Shown: one piece after another, positions 7,113 to 11,089 of the stretch
Layout: each line of letters begins with the position of its first letter
Numbering within the stretch: the first letter of the stretch is position 1
From: Prevotellaceae bacterium
Lineage (GTDB): Bacteria > Bacteroidota > Bacteroidia > Bacteroidales > UBA932
NCBI GenBank assembly: GCA_031254635.1
Contig: JAIRUB010000235.1
Location: 1 to 11,089, forward strand
Length of the DNA: 11,089 bases
Direction of reading: 5' to 3'
Notes under the pieces: model-generated
The model's input: the letters and a program-made list of their open reading frames with translations, nothing else
Told to the model about the DNA's origin: nothing
Databases searched by the model: none
Translations under genes and position numbers: made by a program

Positions 7113-8318
7113 ATGTTTACTCAAAGTCAAATATCTCAGACGATAGACCTTCAGCAAGAGGGTTTTTGGGCAAGCGGTAATGAGTTAAAGCGGGAAATAT
7201 TACCGACAATTCCGGTAATAAACAGCTATGCAACTATAATCACCGGCTTACGCCGTTGTGGGAAAAGCACACTCTTAAAGCAGCTATTAAATGACAACAC
7301 AGAAAACACATTATGCTTGAATTTTGAGGATATACGCTTGGCCGGTTTTACAGTACAGGATTTTATACGATTACACGATGAAATCAGGCACCGGAAAAGC
7401 AAGGTGTTGTATTTTGACGAAATACAATTAGTAAAAAAATGGGAAATCTTTGTACATCAGCTATTGCGGGAGGGTTACCAAGTTTTTATCACCGGCTCAA
7501 ATTCTTCTATGTTGAGTCGGGAGTTGGGATCTCACCTTACCGGCCGTCATCTTTCTGTTGAGTTGTTTCCGTTTTCTTATAATGAATTTTTGCAATTCAA
7601 GAGTCTCTACAGGGATGCCGTAACCCTTACGGAATATATGAATACAGGCGGAATACCCGAATATGTGAAAAGCGGGGCGGGGATGCTCCTTACGAGGCTG
7701 TTGGATGATATACTGATACGTGATGTTGTAACGCGTTATGGCGTACGTGATATTACTTCGTTGCGGCAGTTAGCTGTTTATCTGATGTCGCATGTTGGTT
7801 GTCAGGTGTCGGCTACACGTTTGGCAGGCTTATATGGCATCAAATCGCCGGCTACGCTGTTAGAATATTTTTCATACCTGAAAGATGCCTATTTGATAGA
7901 GATGATGCCGCAATTTAGTTATTCGATGAAAGCGCAGGCCCGTAATCCCAAAAAGATTTATGCCATAGATACAGGTATGGCGCGGGAAGTATCGGCTGCT
8001 TTTTCCGAAAACATCGGCCATTTATTGGAAAATCTGGTGTATTTACATTTGCGTCGCAGTTATTCCGATATTCACTATTTTAAGGAAAAACAGGAGTGCG
8101 ATTTTGTGGTTTCCGAAAAAGGCAAGGTAAAACAACTTGTGCAAGTTTGCAGTGCCTTAGCCGATTTGAATTGGGAGCGTGAATATGAGGGCTTGTTAGC
8201 TGCCATGCAACATTTTAAATTAAAACAAGGAACCATTGTTACCCTAACTCAGTCGGATAAATTTACTAAAAATGGACTTACCATCCGCTTGGTGCCGGCC
8301 GATGAATGGATGAAATAA
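7113..8318 (+). CDS. AAA_14 / DUF4143 family ATPase (second copy)
   Basis: A 401-residue ATPase of the same family as the protein at 1008-2228, but clearly diverged, so an old paralogue rather than a recent duplication. Motifs: Walker A G45-T53 (GLRRCGKST), Walker B 98-103 (VLYFDE), TGSN 127-130, LTGR 142-145 followed by the PFSYNEFL block at 153-160, GGIPEY 179-184, and the nuclease-like C-terminal part with E306, E328-C-D330 and VQV at 343-345. As in the first copy, the lysine of the E-x-K motif is missing. It has about 20 more N-terminal residues than the first copy. It stands alone with its own promoter and a terminator 8 bp after its stop, so it is a single-gene unit. Function in the cell is unknown; ATP binding is well supported. 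Confidence 0.9.
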   Translation: MFTQSQISQTIDLQQEGFWASGNELKREILPTIPVINSYATIITGLRRCGKSTLLKQLLNDNTENTLCLNFEDIRLAGFTVQDFIRLHDEIRHRKSKVLYFDEIQLVKKWEIFVHQLLREGYQVFITGSNSSMLSRELGSHLTGRHLSVELFPFSYNEFLQFKSLYRDAVTLTEYMNTGGIPEYVKSGAGMLLTRLLDDILIRDVVTRYGVRDITSLRQLAVYLMSHVGCQVSATRLAGLYGIKSPATLLEYFSYLKDAYLIEMMPQFSYSMKAQARNPKKIYAIDTGMAREVSAAFSENIGHLLENLVYLHLRRSYSDIHYFKEKQECDFVVSEKGKVKQLVQVCSALADLNWEREYEGLLAAMQHFKLKQGTIVTLTQSDKFTKNGLTIRLVPADEWMK

Positions 8319-8326
8319 CCGAAAAT

Positions 8327-8365
8327 AAAACAAGGGTGTACGACTAATACGCACACCCTTGTTTT
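8327..8365. terminator. Bidirectional intrinsic terminator between convergent genes
   Basis: The arms AAAACAAGGGTGT (8327-8339) and ACACCCTTGTTTT (8353-8365) are a perfect 13-bp inverted repeat with a 13-nt loop; two more C-G/G-C pairs can form inside it. The right side ends in a T run (8362-8367) for the ATPase gene on the plus strand. The left side is A-rich, giving a U run for the Spy-like gene on the minus strand, whose stop is at 8398. Confidence 0.88.
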
Positions 8366-8397
8366 TTCTTGCTTGAAAAATTCAGCCCTTACAGATA

Positions 8398-9024
8398 CTA
8401 CCCCTCGCTGTTTTCTCCTTTTGTTTCACAATCGGCTTTGACGGCTTTCCTTGCCTTCATCAATTTCCCTTTGCCGGATTCTTTACCTTCACCTTTGTGT
8501 TCCCGGAACTTTTTACTCTCGCCGGAAAGTTGTCGTCTTTCTGAGATTTTACCCTCACCGGCTTGTGCGACAAATTCGCTACGTTTTTGCTGAAATGCTA
8601 CACGTTGTTCTTCTGTCAATAATCCGCTTATTTTAGTGCGGAAATCGGCGCGACTCTTCATGATTTGACCCTGTAGCGCAGTAATCTCATCTATGGTGCT
8701 GTTAATGGCTGTTTGATCGGGGTTCTCTGCCTTTTGAAGCGTATTCAATTGGACTCTCTTTTCGCGTAATAAGTCGGCGTTTTGACGCGCTTCCTTTCCC
8801 ATTGCAAGCCGTAGTTCTTTGATAGAATTACGCTGTTCATCGCTTAATCCCTCAATAGCGAAAGTTTGCCGCATCTCCGGTTTTTTATGCACCCTGTCGC
8901 CGGCATCTGCCGTTTTGATACGTTTTACTTCTTTCTTTTTGGGAGCACCTTGTCCTTCGCTGACTTGAGCAAAGAGGCACACACTTAATAACATCATGGC
9001 GGTGAAAAAGAAAATTTTTCTCAT
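8398..9024 (-). CDS. Spy/CpxP-like periplasmic protein with LTxxQ motifs
   Basis: A 208-residue exported protein. Residues 1-19 form a Sec signal peptide (MRKIFFF..., cleavage probably after A19; C16 is not in a good lipobox). Two LTxxQ-type motifs, LSDEQ (60-64) and LTEEQ (136-140), are spaced as in Spy/CpxP, and the helix between them is rich in charged residues, as in these alpha-helical periplasmic chaperones and metal or stress sensors. The first 55 mature residues and the last 50 or so (about 155-208) are low-complexity and rich in K, E, G and R, which is unusual and probably disordered. It is a single gene, convergent with the ATPase and divergent from mutA. No convincing promoter matching TAnnTTTG was found upstream, so an alternative sigma factor is possible. 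The family is likely; substrate and stress signal are unknown. Confidence 0.78.
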   Translation of the reverse strand: MRKIFFFTAMMLLSVCLFAQVSEGQGAPKKKEVKRIKTADAGDRVHKKPEMRQTFAIEGLSDEQRNSIKELRLAMGKEARQNADLLREKRVQLNTLQKAENPDQTAINSTIDEITALQGQIMKSRADFRTKISGLLTEEQRVAFQQKRSEFVAQAGEGKISERRQLSGESKKFREHKGEGKESGKGKLMKARKAVKADCETKGENSEG

Positions 9025-9077
9025 AATAAAAAGTTTTTAGTTCATTCTGCTTATAAGACTACGCTCAAGGAAAAAGG

Positions 9078-9117
9078 TTTAAAATGACCGGCAATTTGAA
9101 ATAATTTTGTAACTTTG
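9078..9117 (+). promoter_or_regulatory. Promoter region of mutA with two adjacent -7 elements
   Basis: Two perfect TAnnTTTG boxes lie back to back: TAATTTTG (9102-9109) and TAACTTTG (9110-9117). TTTA (9078-9081) is a 3-of-4 -33 box 20 bp before the first one; the second has no obvious -33 partner. Transcription would start near 9115-9125, leaving a leader of about 35-45 nt before the ATG at 9159. Confidence 0.6.
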
Positions 9118-9158
9118 AAGATTATTATTGTAAGTAATTATATATTAAAAAATAAAGT

Positions 9159-10988
9159 ATGGCAGAAAAACTGTTTTCAGCATTTTCGCCGGTTTCTACT
9201 ACAAAGTGGGAAGAGGTGATTACCAAAGACTTAAAAGGCGCTGATTATGAGAAGAAACTCGTATGGAAAACTATGGAGGGCATCAATGTCCGTCCTTATT
9301 ATCGCGCCGAAGACCTCAGCAAACTCAGTCTGGTACGCAGCGCCAAAACCGACAATAAATGGCTTGTCCGTCAAGATTTTGATGCTCGCAACAATGTGGC
9401 CGAAGCCAATAGCGAGGCCTTGGATGTCTTAAATAAAGGTGTTGATGCACTCGGTTTCCGATTAAAAGAAGAAGGCATTACCGCCGCCGATTTGGATACT
9501 TTGTTGGAAAACATCGTGTTAACAGCAGTAGAAATAAATTTCACCAATACCTGCTGCAATGTCAACGACTTAATAACCTTATTTTTGCGTAAGGCTGCCA
9601 CCGGCAATACTGCTGAAATCAGGGCATCTATCGATTATGATCCTTTGCGCTACATAACCCTGCACGGCGCTTTCTGCAAAGATGAAAAAACAAGTTTCGA
9701 ACAACTGCAAACAGTGGTGCAGGCAGTGAAAGATTATGCCAATTTTCGCACCGTAGGCGTTGGCGCAGCTATTTTTCATAACGCAGGTGCAAGCATTGTT
9801 CAAGAATTAGCCTTTGGGATGGCTATGGGGAGCGAATATATGAGTCGCCTTACTGAGGCGGGCATCAGCGCTGACTTGGCTGCGCAAAAAATCAAATTCA
9901 GTTTTGGCGTGGGCGCTAATTATTTTATGGAAATGGCGAAATTCCGTGCAGCGCGCATCTTGTGGTCAACTATAACAAGCGCTTACGGAGCTAAAGATGA
10001 AGAATCGTTAAAAATGTATATTCATGCCCTAACCTCGGCTTGGAACCAAACGGTATATGATCCTTACGTGAATATGCTGCGCGGCACTACCGAAAGTATG
10101 AGTGCTGTTTTGGCCGGTGTTGACAGTCTCGAAGTATTGCCTTTCGACAAGGCCTTTCGCAAGCCTTCTGCATTTTCCAATCGCATAGCACGCAATACAC
10201 AAATTATTTTGAAAGAAGAATCGTATTTCGACCGTACTGCCGATCCCGCTGCCGGCTCTTATTATATCGAAACCCTTACTACTGCCATTGCTGAAGAGGC
10301 TTGGAAGTTATTTAAACAAATAGAAGAAAAGGGTGGTTACTTGGCTGCTTTCAAAGCAGGTTTTATTCAGGAACAAGTTAAAACTTCCGCCCAAAAGCGT
10401 GAGATGAATATCGCTACCCGCCGTGAAATTTTGTTGGGAACGAATCAATATCCGAACTTTACCGAACACCTCCCCAACCCCTCCCAAGGAGGGGCTTCCC
10501 AACACACAGGCTCTTGCAGTACGAAAGATAGCCCCTTTGCAGGGGAGATTATAGCTGAATATCGTGGGGCGCAGGCTTTCGAGGCGCTGCGCTACGCTAC
10601 CGACAAGTGCGGCAAGCAACCGCAGGTCTTTATGCTGACTTTCGGTAATTTGGCGATGTGTCGCGCACGTGCACAATTTTCTGCGAATTTCTTTGCCTGT
10701 GCGGGTTATAAGATAGTTGACAATAACCGTTTCGTGTCCATTGAGGAAGGAGTGAAAGCCGCCTTAACCGCCAAGGCAGAAATTGTTGTAGCCTGTTCGT
10801 CTGATGATGACTATGCTGAGGCAGTGCCGCAAATTGCGCAGCAACTTGGCGGCAAGGCAATACTTGTAGTTGCCGGTGAGCCCGCCTGCAAAGCCGACTT
10901 GGAAACCAAGGGCATCAAGAATTTTATCAGTATGAGAAGTAATGTACTGGAGACATTAAAGTGGTATCAGAAAGAATTGGGGATTTAA
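9159..10988 (+). CDS. mutA: Methylmalonyl-CoA mutase, small (beta) subunit
   Basis: A 609-residue protein matching MutA, the non-catalytic partner of MutB in the adenosylcobalamin-dependent interconversion of succinyl-CoA and methylmalonyl-CoA, a step in propionate formation. The N-terminal segment (1-50, with KWEEVITKDLKGADYEKKLVWKT) and the TIM barrel (about 55-420) are followed by REILLGTNQYPN (422-433) and a C-terminal flavodoxin-like domain (466-609). That domain has FMLTFGNLAM where MutB carries the cobalamin-binding D-x-H-x-x-G, which is missing here as expected for the small subunit. The linker at about 437-465 is foreign-looking: HLPNPSQGGASQHTGSCSTK and onward, encoded by a palindromic GC-rich element listed separately. 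The frame is intact around it. The start follows a promoter with two -7 boxes. mutB does not follow directly. Confidence 0.94.
   Translation: MAEKLFSAFSPVSTTKWEEVITKDLKGADYEKKLVWKTMEGINVRPYYRAEDLSKLSLVRSAKTDNKWLVRQDFDARNNVAEANSEALDVLNKGVDALGFRLKEEGITAADLDTLLENIVLTAVEINFTNTCCNVNDLITLFLRKAATGNTAEIRASIDYDPLRYITLHGAFCKDEKTSFEQLQTVVQAVKDYANFRTVGVGAAIFHNAGASIVQELAFGMAMGSEYMSRLTEAGISADLAAQKIKFSFGVGANYFMEMAKFRAARILWSTITSAYGAKDEESLKMYIHALTSAWNQTVYDPYVNMLRGTTESMSAVLAGVDSLEVLPFDKAFRKPSAFSNRIARNTQIILKEESYFDRTADPAAGSYYIETLTTAIAEEAWKLFKQIEEKGGYLAAFKAGFIQEQVKTSAQKREMNIATRREILLGTNQYPNFTEHLPNPSQGGASQHTGSCSTKDSPFAGEIIAEYRGAQAFEALRYATDKCGKQPQVFMLTFGNLAMCRARAQFSANFFACAGYKIVDNNRFVSIEEGVKAALTAKAEIVVACSSDDDYAEAVPQIAQQLGGKAILVVAGEPACKADLETKGIKNFISMRSNVLETLKWYQKELGI
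10468..10550 (+). repeat. GC-rich palindromic element inserted in frame within mutA
   Basis: This stretch has G and C runs unlike the rest of the gene and several nested inverted repeats: CCCCTCC (10478-10484) with GGAGGGG (10488-10494); AGGGGCT (10490-10496) with AGCCCCT (10530-10536); CTCCCC (10470-10475) with GGGGAG (10542-10547); and CCCC/GGGG at 10532-10535 and 10542-10545. Its length adds about 28 codons without breaking the frame. The composition (CTCCCCAACCCCTCCC then GGAGGGGCTT) resembles GC-rich interspersed repeats that I recall from Bacteroidetes intergenic regions. Boundaries are approximate. Confidence 0.7.
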
Positions 10989-11020
10989 AAATAAATGGCA
11001 CCTTCTTTAAAATATGAACA

Positions 11021-11089
11021 ATGGATAAAGCAACAATAAATAATCTTGTTTCTTTTTTTAAGGAATCAATAACTGCCAACGGAATTAAG
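11021..11089 (+). CDS. Start of an unidentified gene, possibly a nucleotidyltransferase (runs off right edge)
   Basis: An ATG at 11021 opens 23 codons with no stop to the window edge; an in-frame TGA at 11015-11017 fixes this as the earliest ATG. The residues MDKATINNLVSFFKESITAN followed by GIK resemble the first helix of small MNT-type nucleotidyltransferases, where a strand and a GS-x-(9-12)-D-x-D motif would come next. That is only a resemblance in a very short stretch. It is not the start of mutB, and it begins 32 bp after the mutA stop with no promoter seen. Confidence 0.4.
   Translation, partial: MDKATINNLVSFFKESITANGIK

Noticed and set aside
10308..10676. A 122-codon minus-strand frame across the GC-rich element in mutA
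   Set aside because: It overlaps the coding frame of mutA on both sides of the insert, and the protein has no recognisable motif; the GC-rich palindromes simply lack stops in that frame.
10995..11039. A 14-codon frame starting ATG GCA CCT just after mutA
   Set aside because: It is very short, overlaps the better-supported start at 11021 in another frame, and has no promoter or recognisable sequence.
1..11089. CRISPR array, tRNA or rRNA genes, transposase or IS ends
   Set aside because: I looked for regularly spaced repeats, cloverleaf-like intergenic sequence and transposase motifs and saw none; the intergenic regions are short (under 250 bp) and explained by promoters and a terminator.

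Overview
The window looks like a chromosomal segment from a member of the Bacteroidota, probably a Bacteroidales-type anaerobe. Five intergenic regions carry -7 elements of the Bacteroidetes form TAnnTTTG (four exact, one with a single mismatch). Most have a TTTG-like -33 box 19-20 bp upstream, and Shine-Dalgarno sequences are weak or absent. The gene content fits this: a 2-oxoacid:ferredoxin oxidoreductase with a fused gamma-alpha subunit, an exported tricorn-type protease, the small subunit of methylmalonyl-CoA mutase, and two AAA_14/DUF4143 ATPases.

Layout, left to right. Positions 1-759 (minus) hold the N-terminal 253 codons of korA, which runs off the left edge. Positions 760-1007 are a divergent, very AT-rich intergenic region with one promoter per direction and two perfect inverted repeats. 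Positions 1008-5429 (plus) hold an AAA_14/DUF4143 ATPase followed after 6 bp by a 1064-residue tricorn protease homologue. Positions 5467-6964 (plus) hold a gamma-class carbonic anhydrase family protein and, 10 bp later, a short SufD-like protein, behind their own promoter. Positions 7113-8318 (plus) hold a second AAA_14/DUF4143 ATPase with its own promoter. A bidirectional hairpin terminator separates it from a convergent Spy/CpxP-like periplasmic protein (8398-9024, minus). Positions 9159-10988 (plus) hold mutA, and a new reading frame opens at 11021 and runs off the right edge.

KorA and MutA are both central to anaerobic carbon flow: reductive or oxidative 2-oxoglutarate/succinyl-CoA interconversion, and succinyl-CoA to methylmalonyl-CoA in propionate formation. 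They are not an operon here. The tricorn homologue and the Spy-like protein both carry Sec signal peptides and would act in the periplasm. The two ATPases are accessory genes placed between housekeeping genes.

The points most worth a second look are: a GC-rich, multiply palindromic element inserted in frame in the interdomain linker of mutA; a SufD reduced to its core, with a non-ATG start inside a heptamer repeat and no sufB or sufC beside it; a perfect 11-bp inverted repeat lying over the likely transcription start of the first ATPase; and the absence of mutB directly after mutA. I did not find a CRISPR array, RNA gene, transposase, or a clearly novel multi-gene system.
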